Source: Arthrobacter sp. EM1 (GTDB lineage: Bacteria > Actinomycetota > Actinomycetes > Actinomycetales > Micrococcaceae). From it: a stretch of 64,000 nt of DNA. The position numbers and the translations under genes are program-made. Numbering within the stretch: position 1 is the stretch's first letter; each line of letters starts with the position of its first letter. The stretch covers positions 806,001 to 870,000 of the forward strand of contig NZ_CP124836.1 of the NCBI RefSeq assembly GCF_029964055.1. The letters run 5' to 3'. Positions 40,176-50,203 of the stretch are shown here, piece by piece. Below the pieces are notes generated by a model, which was not told the origin of the DNA, made no database searches, and saw nothing but the letters and a program-made list of their open reading frames with translations.

Positions 40176-40211
40176 GGGACGGAAAATAATCCGAACTTGC
40201 AGGGGAGATCC

Positions 40212-40508
40212 ATGGCTGCGATCAACCGCGACGACGTCGCGCATCTCGCGCGTCTCGCGCACATCGAGATGAGTGCTGAAGAGCTGGACACGATGGCAGG
40301 CGAACTCGCCGTCATCGTCGATTCAGTGAAGTCCGTAAGTGAAGCCGCCGGTGATGACGTCCCGGCCACGTCCCACCCGATCCCGCTGACGAATGTGTTC
40401 CGCGAGGACGTAGTAGGCCACACTTTCACGGCCGAACAGGCACTCTCCGGCGCTCCCGATGCGTACGAAGGCCGCTTCAAGGTCCCCGCAATCCTGGATG
40501 AGGGCTAA
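40212..40508 (+). CDS. gatC: Asp/Glu-tRNA amidotransferase subunit C
   Basis: 98 residues from ATG 40212, after AGGGGAG. It is a typical GatC ([22 protein letters not shown] at the start and VFREDVVG near the end). GatC wraps around GatA and stabilises the GatCAB complex that converts mischarged Glu-tRNA(Gln) or Asp-tRNA(Asn) to the correct amide. It is first in the gatCAB operon, four bases before gatA. Confidence 0.96.
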   Translation: MAAINRDDVAHLARLAHIEMSAEELDTMAGELAVIVDSVKSVSEAAGDDVPATSHPIPLTNVFREDVVGHTFTAEQALSGAPDAYEGRFKVPAILDEG

Positions 40509-40512
40509 GAAC

Positions 40513-42078
40513 ATGACTGAGAACAACGAACTGATCCGTTCCTCCGCCGCGGCGCTCGCCGGCAAGCTCGCCGCCCGTGAGGTCTCCGCCGTCGAGGTCA
40601 CCCAGGCGCACCTGGACCGCATCGCCGCCGTCGACGGCAAGGTCCACGCCTTCCTGCACGTCAACACCGACGAAGCGCTCGCCGTCGCCGCCGAAGTGGA
40701 CGCGATCCGCGCCGCCGGCGGCGCCGCCGCCGAAGGGCTGCACGCGCTCGCCGGTGTGCCGATCGCCGTCAAGGACCTCATTGTTACGATCGGCCAGCCC
40801 ACCACTGCCGGCTCGAAGATCCTCGAAGGCTGGCGCAGTCCCTACGACGCCACAGTCGTGGAGCGCCTGCGCGCCGCCAAAATGCCGATCCTGGGCAAAA
40901 CGAACCTGGACGAATTCGCGATGGGCTCCTCCACCGAGCACTCCGCTTTTGGCCCCACCCACAACCCCTGGGACCTGGACCGGATCCCCGGCGGCTCCGG
41001 CGGCGGCTCGGCTGCTGCCGTGGCGGCCTTCGAAGCGCCGCTGGCCCTGGGCACCGACACCGGCGGCTCGATCCGCCAGCCCGGCGCCGTCACCGGCACC
41101 GTGGGCGTCAAGCCGACGTACGGCGGAGTGTCCCGCTACGGTGCGATCGCCATGGCGTCCTCGCTGGACCAGATCGGCCCGGTCTCGCGCACCGTACTGG
41201 ACTCCGCACTGCTGCACCAGGTCATCGGCGGGCACGACCCGCGCGACTCCACCTCGCTGCCGGACCCGCTGGAGGACCTCGTGGCCGCCGCGTCGATCGG
41301 CAACGTGACCGGCATGAAGATCGGCATCATCAAGGAACTTCACGGCGAGGGCTACCAGGCCGGCGTCGAGAACCGTTTTAACGAATCCCTTGAGCTGCTC
41401 AAGGGCGCCGGCGCGGAAATCGTCGAGGTGTCCTGCCCCAACTTCAAGTACGCCCTCGGCGCCTACTACCTGATCATGCCCTCCGAGGCCTCCTCCAACC
41501 TGGCCAAGTTCGACGGCGTCCGGTATGGCCTGCGGGTCCTGCCCGAAGAGGGCCCGATGACGATTGAGCGCGTGATGGCTGCGACCCGTGCCGCCGGCTT
41601 CGGCGACGAGGTCAAGCGCCGGATCATCCTGGGTACCTATGCGCTGAGCGCCGGCTACTACGACGCCTACTACGGCTCGGCCCAGAAGGTGCGCACCCTG
41701 ATCCAGCGCGACTTCGACGCCGCGTTCGCCAAGGCCGACGTGCTGATCTCCCCAACGGCGCCCACCACGGCGTTTAAGCTCGGCGAGAAGCTCAACGACC
41801 CGCTGGCGATGTACCTCAACGACGTCGCCACCATCCCCGCCAACATGGCCGGCGTGCCGGGGCTGTCCCTGCCCGGCGGCCTGGCCGACGAGGACGGCCT
41901 GCCGGTCGGTGTCCAGCTGCTGGCCCCGGCCCGCCAGGATGCCCGGCTGTACCGGGTCGGTGCGGTGCTCGAATCCCTGCTGGAGGCGCAGTGGGGCGGC
42001 CCGCTGCTGGATAAGGCTCCTTCCCTGACGGCCCCATCCCTTAACGACGCTGTCGCGAGCCACGGAGGTTCCCACTAA
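40513..42078 (+). CDS. gatA: Asp/Glu-tRNA amidotransferase subunit A
   Basis: 521 residues from ATG 40513. The amidase-signature catalytic triad is Lys87 (AVKDLIV), Ser162 ([11 protein letters not shown]) and Ser186 ([10 protein letters not shown]). It releases ammonia from glutamine and feeds it to GatB for tRNA transamidation. Its stop overlaps the gatB start (TAATG). This is the middle gene of the operon and looks entirely normal. Confidence 0.97.
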   Translation: MTENNELIRSSAAALAGKLAAREVSAVEVTQAHLDRIAAVDGKVHAFLHVNTDEALAVAAEVDAIRAAGGAAAEGLHALAGVPIAVKDLIVTIGQPTTAGSKILEGWRSPYDATVVERLRAAKMPILGKTNLDEFAMGSSTEHSAFGPTHNPWDLDRIPGGSGGGSAAAVAAFEAPLALGTDTGGSIRQPGAVTGTVGVKPTYGGVSRYGAIAMASSLDQIGPVSRTVLDSALLHQVIGGHDPRDSTSLPDPLEDLVAAASIGNVTGMKIGIIKELHGEGYQAGVENRFNESLELLKGAGAEIVEVSCPNFKYALGAYYLIMPSEASSNLAKFDGVRYGLRVLPEEGPMTIERVMAATRAAGFGDEVKRRIILGTYALSAGYYDAYYGSAQKVRTLIQRDFDAAFAKADVLISPTAPTTAFKLGEKLNDPLAMYLNDVATIPANMAGVPGLSLPGGLADEDGLPVGVQLLAPARQDARLYRVGAVLESLLEAQWGGPLLDKAPSLTAPSLNDAVASHGGSH

Positions 42079-43583
42079 TGACTGACGCAACCCTCAGCTT
42101 CGAAGAGGCGATGGAGAAGTACGATCCCGTCCTGGGCTTCGAAGTCCATGTGGAGCTCAACACCAAAACGAAGATGTTCTCCTCCGCGCCGAACGTCTTC
42201 GGCGACGAGCCCAACACCAACGTCAACGAGGTGGACCTCGGGATGCCCGGCGTGCTGCCCGTGGTAAACAAGGCCGCGATCGAGTCCTCGATCAAAATCG
42301 GCCTGGCACTGAACTGCACAATTGCCGAAACCTGCCGTTTCGCCCGGAAGAACTACTTCTACCCGGACACCCCGAAGAACTTCCAGACCTCCCAGTACGA
42401 CGAGCCCATCGCGTACGACGGCTACCTGGACATCGAGCTCGCCGACGGGACAGTGTTCCGGGTCGAGATCGAGCGCGCCCACATGGAGGAGGACGCCGGC
42501 AAGCTGACCCACATGGGCGGCGCCACCGGACGTATCCAGGGCGCGGACTACTCGCTTGTGGACTACAACCGCTCCGGGGTGCCGCTGGTGGAGATCGTCA
42601 CCAAGCCGATCGAGGGTGCCGGGTCCCGCGCCCCCGAACTCGCCAAGGCCTACGTGGCTGCGGTCCGCGAGATCGTCAAGAACCTCGGCGTCTCGGACGC
42701 CAAGATGGAGCGCGGCAACGTCCGCTGCGACGCCAACGTCTCGCTGCGCCCGCACGGCCGCGAACGCTTCGGCATCCGCTCCGAGACCAAAAACGTCAAC
42801 TCGCTGCGCGCCGTCGAACACGCGGTCCGCTACGAGATCCAGCGGCACGCCGCCGTGCTGGACTCCGGCGAGCCCGTCACCCAGGAAACCCGCCACTGGC
42901 ACGAGGACACCCGCTCCACCACCTCGGGCCGGCCCAAGTCCGACGCCGACGACTACCGCTACTTCCCGGAACCGGACCTGGTGCCGATTGTTGCGTCACG
43001 CGCCTGGGTCGAGGAACTCCGGGCCACGCTGCCCGAGCCGCCGGCCGCCCGCCGTAAGCGCCTGCAGGCCGACTGGGGCTATTCGGACCTGGAGTTCCGC
43101 GACGTTGTTAACGCCGGCGTAATGGACGAAATCGAGGAAACCATCGCCGCCGGCGCCACGGCCACGGTGGCCCGCAAGTGGTGGATGGGCGAGATCGTCG
43201 GACGCGCCAAGAACGCCGACGTCGATCCCGGCCAGCTCGGCGTGTCACCGGCCACCATAGTGGAACTGAACACGATGGTCGAGGACGGCAAAATCAACAA
43301 CAAGATGGCCACCGAGGTCCTGGACGGCGTACTCGCCGGCGAAGGTACCCCGGCGGAGATCGTCGAGCAGCGCGGCCTCGCAGTGGTCTCCGACGACGGC
43401 CCGCTCCTGGAAGCCATCGACGCGGCCCTCGCCGCGCAGCCCGGCGTTGCGGACAAGATCCGCGGCGGCAAGATCCAAGCAATTGGTGCGATCGTCGGCG
43501 GCGTGATGAAGGCCACCCGCGGCCAGGCCGACGCCGGCCGCGTCCGGGAGCTGATCCTGCAGCGCCTCGGCGTCGAAGGCTAG
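42078..43583 (+). CDS. gatB: Asp/Glu-tRNA amidotransferase subunit B
   Basis: 501 residues. The kinase-like cradle domain ([54 protein letters not shown]) and C-terminal YqeY-like tail ([20 protein letters not shown]) are intact. It phosphorylates the mischarged aminoacyl group and accepts ammonia from GatA. The [13 protein letters not shown] segment is the normal metal/ATP region. It is followed by a 30-base-arm inverted repeat shared in style with the one after trxB. Confidence 0.97.
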   Translation: MTDATLSFEEAMEKYDPVLGFEVHVELNTKTKMFSSAPNVFGDEPNTNVNEVDLGMPGVLPVVNKAAIESSIKIGLALNCTIAETCRFARKNYFYPDTPKNFQTSQYDEPIAYDGYLDIELADGTVFRVEIERAHMEEDAGKLTHMGGATGRIQGADYSLVDYNRSGVPLVEIVTKPIEGAGSRAPELAKAYVAAVREIVKNLGVSDAKMERGNVRCDANVSLRPHGRERFGIRSETKNVNSLRAVEHAVRYEIQRHAAVLDSGEPVTQETRHWHEDTRSTTSGRPKSDADDYRYFPEPDLVPIVASRAWVEELRATLPEPPAARRKRLQADWGYSDLEFRDVVNAGVMDEIEETIAAGATATVARKWWMGEIVGRAKNADVDPGQLGVSPATIVELNTMVEDGKINNKMATEVLDGVLAGEGTPAEIVEQRGLAVVSDDGPLLEAIDAALAAQPGVADKIRGGKIQAIGAIVGGVMKATRGQADAGRVRELILQRLGVEG

Positions 43584-43589
43584 GCCCCG

Positions 43590-43655
43590 CCCAACTGACT
43601 CGCAGTTGTGGTCGTTTTGCCCCCTCAAAACGACCACAACTGCGAGTCAGTTGGG
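43590..43655. terminator. Perfect 30-base-arm inverted repeat between gatB and the convergent LysR gene
   Basis: Arms 43590-43619 and 43626-43655 are perfectly complementary, with the six-base loop CCCCCT. The arm starts CCCAACTGACTCGCAG and ends CGTTTTG. It lies between two convergent genes, so it probably terminates both. A partial copy of the outer arm (CAGTTGGGTTA) follows at 43660-43670. It shares its consensus with 31438-31505. Confidence 0.8.
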
Positions 43656-43667
43656 TTATCAGTTGGG

Positions 43668-44573
43668 TTAACGGACCAGTTCGGTCATGATCGTCTGCAA
43701 TGCTTCGCAGACGATCATGACCGATCTGCGTTTAAGGTTCTCCGGCCGGGCCAGCACGTCGATCCGCCGCCGGGTGCTGATGCCCTCCAGCGGCCGCAGC
43801 ACAATCCCCGGGTTCAGGGCAGGCCGGGCGGTGTAGCGGGGAAGCAGCCCGATCACACCCCCGGTCGCCACGAGCGCCGCCACAGTGGAGTAATCGTTGA
43901 TCCGGTGGACGATGTTCAGCTCCCGGCTGGAGACGGCCGCGAGCGCGGCCAGGACGTCCGCGGGGGAGTAGCCCGCGCGGCTCGTCACCCAGGGTTCGCC
44001 CACGACGTCGTCCGCGGTCACCGCCGCCTGGCCTGCCAGCCGGTGCCCGGCCGGCAGCGCGACATCCAGCGGCTCGTGCGCGAGCGGGATTACCGCGACG
44101 CGCTCCTGGGGCCAGCCCGGGCTGTGGTCCATCCGGTGCGCGAGCACCAGGTCATACCGGGCCGTCAGCGCCGGGAAGTCCTGCTGGGCCACGTCCTCGT
44201 CCGTGAGCAGGATCCGCGGTTGCCCCGGCCCGGCCAGGCGCCGGGCGAGCGGGGCGAACAACGCCTGCCCGGCGCTGTGGAAACCGCTCAGCGTAACCGG
44301 CGCCACCGCCGAGCCGTGATAGGCGCCGATAGCAGTCCGGGCATCGGCCATGGCGCTGACGACGGCGGCCCCGGCGTCGGCGAGCACCTGCCCGGCCTCG
44401 GTCAGGACCAGGTTCCTGCCCTCCTTGCGGGTCAGCGGCACGTCCACGGATTTCTGCAGGGCGGCCAGCTGCTGCGACACCGCCGAGGGTGTAACGAGCA
44501 GGGTTTCGGCGACGGCCTTGACGCTCCCGAGGGCCCCGAGCTCGCGGAGCATCTCCAGCTGGTGGATTTCCAT
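43668..44573 (-). CDS. LysR-type transcriptional regulator
   Basis: 301 residues. The N-terminal winged helix is LGSVKAVAETLLVTPSAVSQQLAALQKSV, followed by a normal LysR effector-binding domain (PVTLSGFHSAGQALFAPLARR). The gene is divergent from tdh-kbl, and the gap contains a LysR-type AATC-N9-GATT box. It is therefore a likely regulator of threonine or glycine metabolism; the effector is unknown. Confidence 0.92.
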   Translation of the reverse strand: MEIHQLEMLRELGALGSVKAVAETLLVTPSAVSQQLAALQKSVDVPLTRKEGRNLVLTEAGQVLADAGAAVVSAMADARTAIGAYHGSAVAPVTLSGFHSAGQALFAPLARRLAGPGQPRILLTDEDVAQQDFPALTARYDLVLAHRMDHSPGWPQERVAVIPLAHEPLDVALPAGHRLAGQAAVTADDVVGEPWVTSRAGYSPADVLAALAAVSSRELNIVHRINDYSTVAALVATGGVIGLLPRYTARPALNPGIVLRPLEGISTRRRIDVLARPENLKRRSVMIVCEALQTIMTELVR

Positions 44574-44597
44574 GCCGCCCAGTCTATGCGCAAGGGG

Positions 44598-44614
44598 AAT
44601 CTAAATCGTCGATT
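44598..44614. promoter_or_regulatory. LysR-type operator between the LysR gene and tdh
   Basis: AATC-N9-GATT contains the classical T-N11-A arrangement, placed 25 bases from the LysR start codon, as expected for an autoregulatory and tdh-activating site. Confidence 0.55.
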
Positions 44615-44729
44615 GAGAAAAGTACGGTTGTGCTAATGCTTTTCACCGGCTCTAATGGGGTGAGTTGTCCCACACCCGCTGTCCGAGGCAGCGCACCCAA
44701 CGTGCCGAACGGCACAGTGAGGAAGGCCC

Positions 44730-45776
44730 ATGAAGGCTCTCTACAAGGCCGGCGCGCACGCAGGATTCGAACTCGTTGACCGTCCCGAACCGGAGGCAGG
44801 CCCCGGGGACGTCAAGATCCGGGTCATGACCACGGGCATCTGCGGCACCGACCTGCACATCCAGTCCTGGGACGCGTGGGCGCAGGGCATCATCAACACC
44901 CCGCTGATCGCCGGCCACGAGTTCTACGGCGAAGTCGTCGAGACCGGCGAGGACGTCCTGGACGTCAAGGTCGGGGACCGGGTGTCCGGTGAAGGCCACA
45001 TCGTCTGCGGCATCTGCCGCAACTGCCGCGCCGGCCGCAAGCAGATGTGCATCAACACCGTCAGCGTCGGCGTGCAGCGCGACGGCGCGTTCGCCGAGTA
45101 CGTTGTTATCCCCGAGACCAACGTCTGGGTGCATCAGGACTCCTCCGTGACGCCGGAACTCGGTGCCATCTTCGACCCCTTCGGGAACGCCGTGCACACC
45201 GCGCTGAGCTTCCCGCTGGTCGGCGAGGACGTGCTGATCACCGGCGCCGGGCCCATCGGATTGATGGCGATCGCCGTCGCCCGCCATGCCGGCGCCCGCA
45301 GGATCGCCATCACCGATGTCTCCGCACCGCGGCTGGAACTCGCGCGGACCCTCGGCGTCGACCTCGCCATCGACGTCTCGAAGACGCGGGTCAAGGACGC
45401 CCAGCGGGAACTGGGCCTGCGCGAAGGATTCGACATCGGCATGGAAATGTCGGGACACCCCACGGCGTTGCCTGAGATGATCGAGAACATGAACCACGGC
45501 GGCAGGATCGCGATGCTGGGACTGCCCAGCCAGTCCATCGACATCGACTGGGGCAAAGTGGTCACGCACATGCTGACCATGAAGGGCATCTACGGCCGGG
45601 AAATGTTCGAGACCTGGTACGCCATGAGCGCCATGCTGTCCTCCAACCCGGTCCTGCACGCCAACATCTCCGCCGTTGTCACGGACACCCTTCCCGCCAC
45701 CGATTGGGACCGGGGATTCGAGATCGCCCGGGCCGGCGTCGGCGGCAAAGTGGTCCTCGACTGGACCTGCTTCTAA
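44730..45776 (+). CDS. tdh: L-threonine 3-dehydrogenase (zinc type)
   Basis: 348 residues, with GAGGAAGG before the ATG. Medium-chain dehydrogenase: catalytic zinc ligands in [10 protein letters not shown] and [10 protein letters not shown], structural zinc cysteines in [15 protein letters not shown], and the NAD-binding motif [10 protein letters not shown]. It oxidises threonine to 2-amino-3-ketobutyrate. The next gene, kbl, cleaves that product, so the pair is the standard threonine-to-glycine route. Expression is probably governed by the divergent LysR protein. Confidence 0.95.
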   Translation: MKALYKAGAHAGFELVDRPEPEAGPGDVKIRVMTTGICGTDLHIQSWDAWAQGIINTPLIAGHEFYGEVVETGEDVLDVKVGDRVSGEGHIVCGICRNCRAGRKQMCINTVSVGVQRDGAFAEYVVIPETNVWVHQDSSVTPELGAIFDPFGNAVHTALSFPLVGEDVLITGAGPIGLMAIAVARHAGARRIAITDVSAPRLELARTLGVDLAIDVSKTRVKDAQRELGLREGFDIGMEMSGHPTALPEMIENMNHGGRIAMLGLPSQSIDIDWGKVVTHMLTMKGIYGREMFETWYAMSAMLSSNPVLHANISAVVTDTLPATDWDRGFEIARAGVGGKVVLDWTCF

Positions 45777-45825
45777 CCCCCCACCGTTTCGGCCCACCGA
45801 CCCCACCAGCGCAGGAGCCCACACC

Positions 45826-47034
45826 ATGTATTCAGCCATTAAGAACCAGCTGCAGCACGAACTGGAAGAGATCCGCGGCGCCGGCCTGTTCAAGACCGAG
45901 CGGCACATTGACTCGCCCCAGGCAAACCACATCAAGGCGGGCCAGATCGGCGGGGCCAGCGCGGACGTGCTGAACTTCTGCGCCAACAACTACCTGGGCC
46001 TCGCGGACCACCCCGAAATCATTGCCGCAGCCAAGTCCGCGATGGACGAGCGGGGCTTCGGCATGGCCAGCGTGCGGTTCATCTGCGGCACCCAGGACCT
46101 GCACCTGGCCCTGGAGGAACGCGTCTCGGCGTTCCTCGGCACCGAGGACACCATCTTGTTCTCGAGCTGCTTCGACGCTAACGGCGGTGTGTTCGAGTCC
46201 CTCTTTGGCCCGGAAGACGCCGTCATCTCCGACGCCCTGAACCACGCCTCGATCATCGACGGCATCCGGCTCTGCAAGGCCCAGCGGTTCCGCTACGCCA
46301 ACCAGGACATGGCGGACCTCGAATCGAAACTGATCGAGGCCAGCACGCAGGAGAACCCGGCCCGCCGCAAGATCATTGTCACGGACGGCGTCTTTTCGAT
46401 GGACGGCTTCCTGGCCCCGCTGGAAGCGATCTGCGACCTCGCCGAAAGATACGACGCCATGGTCATGGTGGACGACTCACACGCCGTCGGTTTTATGGGC
46501 GCCAGCGGAGCCGGCACGCCGGAACACGCCGGCGTCTCGGACCGCGTGGACATCTACACCGGCACCTTCGGCAAGGCCCTGGGCGGCGCCTCCGGCGGTT
46601 ACGTCTCCGGCCGCCGCGAAGTCGTCGCCATGCTCCGGCAGAAGGCCCGTCCCTACCTGTTCTCCAACTCGCTGGCCCCGGCCATCGTCGCTGCTACCCT
46701 CAAGGCCCTGGACCTGGTGGAGAACTCCGGCGAACTGCGCAGCAAACTCTTTGACAACGCCGCGCTGTTCCGCCGCCGGATGGCCGAGGAAGGCTTTGAG
46801 CTGCTCCCGGGCGAGCACGCCATCGTCCCGGTGATGTTCGGGGACGCCGTCCTGGCCGCCAAGGTCGCGGACGCGATGCTGGAGCACGGCGTCTTCGTCA
46901 CGGCGTTCAGCTACCCGGTAGTTCCCAAGGGTGCGGCCCGGATCCGGGTACAGCTCTCCGCGGCGCACAGCGCCGAAGACGTCGAGGCCTGTGTGCAGGC
47001 CTTTGTGCGCAGCCGCGCCGCCGTCGCGGGCTAA
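45826..47034 (+). CDS. kbl: 2-amino-3-ketobutyrate CoA ligase (glycine C-acetyltransferase)
   Basis: 402 residues from ATG 45826 ([20 protein letters not shown]), with GCAGGAG upstream; the longer in-frame extension lies inside tdh. A PLP enzyme of the alpha-oxoamine synthase family with Schiff-base Lys250 in [13 protein letters not shown], and the conserved [10 protein letters not shown]. It splits aminoketobutyrate with CoA to glycine and acetyl-CoA. It is followed by a strong GC-rich hairpin. Confidence 0.96.
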   Translation: MYSAIKNQLQHELEEIRGAGLFKTERHIDSPQANHIKAGQIGGASADVLNFCANNYLGLADHPEIIAAAKSAMDERGFGMASVRFICGTQDLHLALEERVSAFLGTEDTILFSSCFDANGGVFESLFGPEDAVISDALNHASIIDGIRLCKAQRFRYANQDMADLESKLIEASTQENPARRKIIVTDGVFSMDGFLAPLEAICDLAERYDAMVMVDDSHAVGFMGASGAGTPEHAGVSDRVDIYTGTFGKALGGASGGYVSGRREVVAMLRQKARPYLFSNSLAPAIVAATLKALDLVENSGELRSKLFDNAALFRRRMAEEGFELLPGEHAIVPVMFGDAVLAAKVADAMLEHGVFVTAFSYPVVPKGAARIRVQLSAAHSAEDVEACVQAFVRSRAAVAG

Positions 47035-47048
47035 GCGGCACCGGAGGA

Positions 47049-47080
47049 AGCCTGCGGCGCCGGGAACGGCGCCGCAGGCT
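47049..47080 (+). terminator. GC-rich hairpin after kbl
   Basis: AGCCTGCGGCGCCG, loop GGAA, then the perfect complement: a 14-base stem 14 bases after the kbl stop. No poly-U follows, as is common in actinobacteria. Confidence 0.7.
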
Positions 47081-47090
47081 CTCCGTCTGC

Positions 47091-47096
47091 GAGGAT
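47091..47096 (+). promoter_or_regulatory. -10-like box, leaderless flavoprotein gene
   Basis: GAGGAT ends six bases before ATG 47103. The same geometry recurs at other single genes in the window. Confidence 0.4.
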
Positions 47097-47102
47097 GGAA
47101 CC

Positions 47103-48212
47103 ATGTCAGCTAATTACGATGTTGTGATTGTCGGCGGCGGGATCGCCGGCTTGTCCCTTGCCTCAGCCCTCGCCGGGAAGTGCAGCGTCGCGTTGGTGGA
47201 AGCCGAGCAGAGCCTGGCTTACCACACCTCGGCACGCTCGGCGCGGCAGCTGATCCCCAGTTACGGTCCGGCAGTTGTCCAGGAGCTCACGCTGCGGACC
47301 CTCGCGCTGATCGCCGCCCGGGACGCCGAACTGCCGGAGCCGGTGCTCTCGCCCCGCAGCTTTATGCTGATCGGCGACGACGAGGCTGTCCGCGGCGAGT
47401 CCAGCGGGCAGATGGTGCCGATTAGCCACGCCGCGGCGATGGAGCTCTGCCCGGCACTGCTCCCCGGCTCCTTCTCCGCCGCGGGCCTGGACACCGGCTC
47501 CTTCGGCTGTGACGCACCCCTGCTGCTCGAGGACCACCGCCGGCGCGCGGCCGCCGGCGGCGTGGACATCATTACCGGCGCAAAGGTCCACTCGGCCCAG
47601 CGGCTCGGGTCCGGCTGGGAACTCGGAGCCGGGCAGGAAGGCTTCGCAGCCGCCGTTGTGGTCAATGCCGCCGGCGCGTGGGCGGACGAACTGGCAGTAC
47701 TCAGCGGGGTCGAGAAAGTCCAGCTGCAGCCGTACCGGCGCACCGCGGCTATCGTCGACGTCGAGCATCCCCTTCCGGAGTCCAGCCCCATGGTGTGCGC
47801 GGCCGACAACTCCTTCTACTTCCGCCGGGACGGCGGGCAGGTGCTGATCTCGCCCTCGGAATCGGTGCCCAGCGGCCCCGAGGACGCGCAGCCGCACCCG
47901 GGGGACATCGAGGCGCTGAGCGCCCGGCTTAATACCCTGACCACCCTCGGCATCCGCGGTGTCCGCCGGGCCTGGACCGGATTGCGGACGGAGGCGGCCG
48001 ACGGTGTGCCCGTGGTGGGATTCGACGCCGAAGCCCGGGGCTTTTTCTGGCTGGCCGGGCAGGGCGGCTATGGCTTCCAGACCTCCTCCGGCATCGCCGA
48101 GCTGGCCGCGGACCTTATCCTCGCAGGCCAGGGCGCCGGATCCACTGCCGCCGGTCCGGTATCCCGGACAGCGGCGCCGCTGGCGGCTACGCGCTGGTCC
48201 ATCCGGCACTGA
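47103..48212 (+). CDS. FAD-dependent oxidoreductase (DAO family)
   Basis: 369 residues. The FAD-binding motif DVVIVGGGIAGLSLASALAG is at the N-terminus, and the C-terminal glycine-rich FAD contact is FFWLAGQGGYGFQTSSGIAEL. It is related to glycine/D-amino-acid oxidases and dye-linked amino-acid dehydrogenases. The substrate is not determinable; neighbouring tdh-kbl and hutI suggest amino-acid catabolism. The hutI promoter-like box overlaps its stop codon. Confidence 0.88.
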   Translation: MSANYDVVIVGGGIAGLSLASALAGKCSVALVEAEQSLAYHTSARSARQLIPSYGPAVVQELTLRTLALIAARDAELPEPVLSPRSFMLIGDDEAVRGESSGQMVPISHAAAMELCPALLPGSFSAAGLDTGSFGCDAPLLLEDHRRRAAAGGVDIITGAKVHSAQRLGSGWELGAGQEGFAAAVVVNAAGAWADELAVLSGVEKVQLQPYRRTAAIVDVEHPLPESSPMVCAADNSFYFRRDGGQVLISPSESVPSGPEDAQPHPGDIEALSARLNTLTTLGIRGVRRAWTGLRTEAADGVPVVGFDAEARGFFWLAGQGGYGFQTSSGIAELAADLILAGQGAGSTAAGPVSRTAAPLAATRWSIRH

Positions 48213-48217
48213 AGAAT
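48212..48217 (+). promoter_or_regulatory. -10-like box, leaderless hutI
   Basis: AAGAAT ends six bases before ATG 48224 and overlaps the end of the preceding gene. Confidence 0.35.
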
Positions 48218-48223
48218 GGTCTT

Positions 48224-49453
48224 ATGAGCACCCTGATCACAAACATTGCCGAGCTGATGACCCAGGACCGGGACCACCGGGTGCTGAAGGACGCCGCGCT
48301 GGTGATCGACGGCGAACGGATCGCCTGGCTGGGCCGGGCGTCCGACGCGCCGGCCGCCGACGGCACCGTCGACGCCGGCGGCCGTGCCCTGCTGCCGGGC
48401 TGGGTCGATTCGCACACCCACCTCATCTTTGCGGGTGACCGGACCGCCGAATTCGAGGCCCGGATGGCGGGGGAGAGCTACACTGCGGGCGGGATCGCCG
48501 CAACCACCGGGGCCACCCGCGCCACCGGAGACTTCGACCTCACCCGGCTGGCGATGGGCCGGGTAGCCGAAGCTGTTTCGCAGGGCACCACCTATCTTGA
48601 AACCAAAACCGGCTACGGCCTGGACGTTGACAACGAGGCCCGCAGCGCGCGGATCGCTTCCACAGTCGTCGACGAGGTCACGTACCTCGGCGCGCACCTT
48701 GTCCCCGCGGGGATTGACGCCGAGGAATACACGGAGCTCGTGTGCGGCCCGATGCTCTCCGCCGTCCGGCCGTTTGTGCGCTGGGCCGACGTCTTCTGCG
48801 AACGGGGAGCGTTCACCGAGGACCAGTCCCGGCGCGTGCTCCAGGCCTGCCGGGACGCCGGGCTGGGCCTGCGTGTGCACGGCAACCAGCTCGGCGAGGG
48901 CCCCGGCGTCAGGCTCGCCGTGGAGTTCGGCGCTGCCAGCGTGGACCACGTCAACTACCTGTCCGCCGCCGACGTCGACGCCCTCGCGGGCAGCTGGTCC
49001 GGCTGGGACGGCGGTAACGGCGGGAAGCGCCCCGGCACTGGCGCCGGACGCGGGACTGTGGCGACCTGCCTGCCGGCCTGCGACCTGTCCACCCGGCAGC
49101 CGCTGGCGCCGGGCCGGGAACTGCTTGACGCCGGCGTGCAAATCGCCCTGGCCACGAACTGCAACCCGGGCACCTCCTATACCAGCTCGATGGCGTTTTG
49201 CGTCACCACGGCGGTGCTGCAGATGCGGCTCAGCGTCCATGAGGCCGTGCGCGCCGCAACGTACGGCGGTGCGCTGGCCCTTGGCCGGGAGTCCGGTAAC
49301 GACGCCGACGGAGAACGCGCTGTCGGTTCGATCGCCGTCGGGCACCGCGCGGACCTCCATCTGCTGAACGCGCCGTCCGCCACCCATCTGGCTTACCGGC
49401 CCGGCATCCCGTTGACCCACGCGGTCTGGCGGGCCGGGGTCCGGGCGCGCTGA
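48224..49453 (+). CDS. hutI: Imidazolonepropionase
   Basis: 409 residues. Amidohydrolase motifs: metal ligands in WVDSHTHLIFAGDR, family signature YLETKTGYGLD, further ligands in RVHGNQLGEGPG and VDHVNYL, and ATNCNPGTSYTSSM near the C-terminus. It opens imidazolone propionate to formiminoglutamate in histidine breakdown. A loop with a Gly-rich insertion (SWSGWDGGNGGKRPGTGAG) lies before the TVATCLPACDL strand. No other hut genes are in the window. Convergent with the phosphatase-family gene 18 bases away. Confidence 0.94.
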   Translation: MSTLITNIAELMTQDRDHRVLKDAALVIDGERIAWLGRASDAPAADGTVDAGGRALLPGWVDSHTHLIFAGDRTAEFEARMAGESYTAGGIAATTGATRATGDFDLTRLAMGRVAEAVSQGTTYLETKTGYGLDVDNEARSARIASTVVDEVTYLGAHLVPAGIDAEEYTELVCGPMLSAVRPFVRWADVFCERGAFTEDQSRRVLQACRDAGLGLRVHGNQLGEGPGVRLAVEFGAASVDHVNYLSAADVDALAGSWSGWDGGNGGKRPGTGAGRGTVATCLPACDLSTRQPLAPGRELLDAGVQIALATNCNPGTSYTSSMAFCVTTAVLQMRLSVHEAVRAATYGGALALGRESGNDADGERAVGSIAVGHRADLHLLNAPSATHLAYRPGIPLTHAVWRAGVRAR

Positions 49454-49471
49454 CGCCTGCCGCTGCGGCCG

Positions 49472-50152
49472 CTAGAACACCATCCGCGGAGCGTTCAGCA
49501 CGGTCTCATCAACACGCCGGGCCTCCCACTGGCTGAACGGTTTGTCGAGTTCATACTTTTTCTCTGCGGTGCGGTACAGGGTGCGGACCTCGGCGTTGTC
49601 CGGGTTGTTGAGTGATTCGAAGTACTCCACGGACCAGTGGAACCAGCGCATGCAGAACAGCCGCATGGTCAGCCCGTGGGTCACAAACAGCGCATTGGGG
49701 GCGTAGCTGGGTTTGGACCAGTGCCGGTACAGCGTTTCCATAAATGAGGAGATCCGGTCATAGACATCGGAGCCGGATTCGCCTTCGCGGAAGCGGTAGA
49801 AGAAGTGGCCGTAGGCGTTGCGGAGTTCCTTCTGGTCTTCGATCTCACCGGCGATCTGGAAGTTGGCCCAGTCCTGCTCACGCAGCCGCGGCTCCTCGAT
49901 CACGCGTTCAACCAGCGCGCCGAGGTTCATCGCCTCCAGGGTCTGATAGGCGCGCAGGTACGGGGAGACGTAGACGCAGGCCGGCTGCCCGTCCAGCAGC
50001 CGCCGTACCCGTTCGCCGGCTGCCCGTGCCTGGTCGATGCCAAGCCCGGTCAGCGGGATCCGGTAGTCGGGCACCCGGTTGTAGATCGAGGTGTCGGCAT
50101 TGGCGGCGGACTGGCCGTGCCGGATCATGATGATTTTCCCGGGCGCACTCAT
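49472..50152 (-). CDS. Histidine phosphatase (phosphoglycerate-mutase-like) family protein
   Basis: The ATG at 50152 gives 226 residues (MSAPGKIIMIRHG); the longer frame lacks support. The catalytic RHG motif (MIRHGQSAAN) is at the N-terminus and a second His in LFVTHGLTMRLF, as in histidine phosphatases. The protein is longer than simple phosphatases, with an aromatic-rich C-terminal part (MRWFHWSVEYFESLNN). Substrate unknown; not a glycolytic mutase by clear signature. A TATGCT box lies eight bases before the start. Confidence 0.85.
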   Translation of the reverse strand: MSAPGKIIMIRHGQSAANADTSIYNRVPDYRIPLTGLGIDQARAAGERVRRLLDGQPACVYVSPYLRAYQTLEAMNLGALVERVIEEPRLREQDWANFQIAGEIEDQKELRNAYGHFFYRFREGESGSDVYDRISSFMETLYRHWSKPSYAPNALFVTHGLTMRLFCMRWFHWSVEYFESLNNPDNAEVRTLYRTAEKKYELDKPFSQWEARRVDETVLNAPRMVF

Positions 50153-50191
50153 AAACCCCAAGCATAGGCGTGACGACCGGGAAAAACCGGG

Positions 50192-50197
50192 CAAGAT
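50192..50197 (+). promoter_or_regulatory. -10-like box, leaderless CPBP gene
   Basis: CAAGAT ends six bases before ATG 50204, with no ribosome site between. Confidence 0.4.
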
Positions 50198-50203
50198 AGG
50201 ACC

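Noticed and set aside
40197..40211. Start of gatC five codons earlier
   Set aside because: It would place the AGGGGAG ribosome site inside the gene; ATG 40212 is correctly spaced.
49472..50152. Assignment as glycolytic phosphoglycerate mutase (gpmA)
   Set aside because: The RHG motif is present, but other gpmA signatures are not; only family-level naming is justified.
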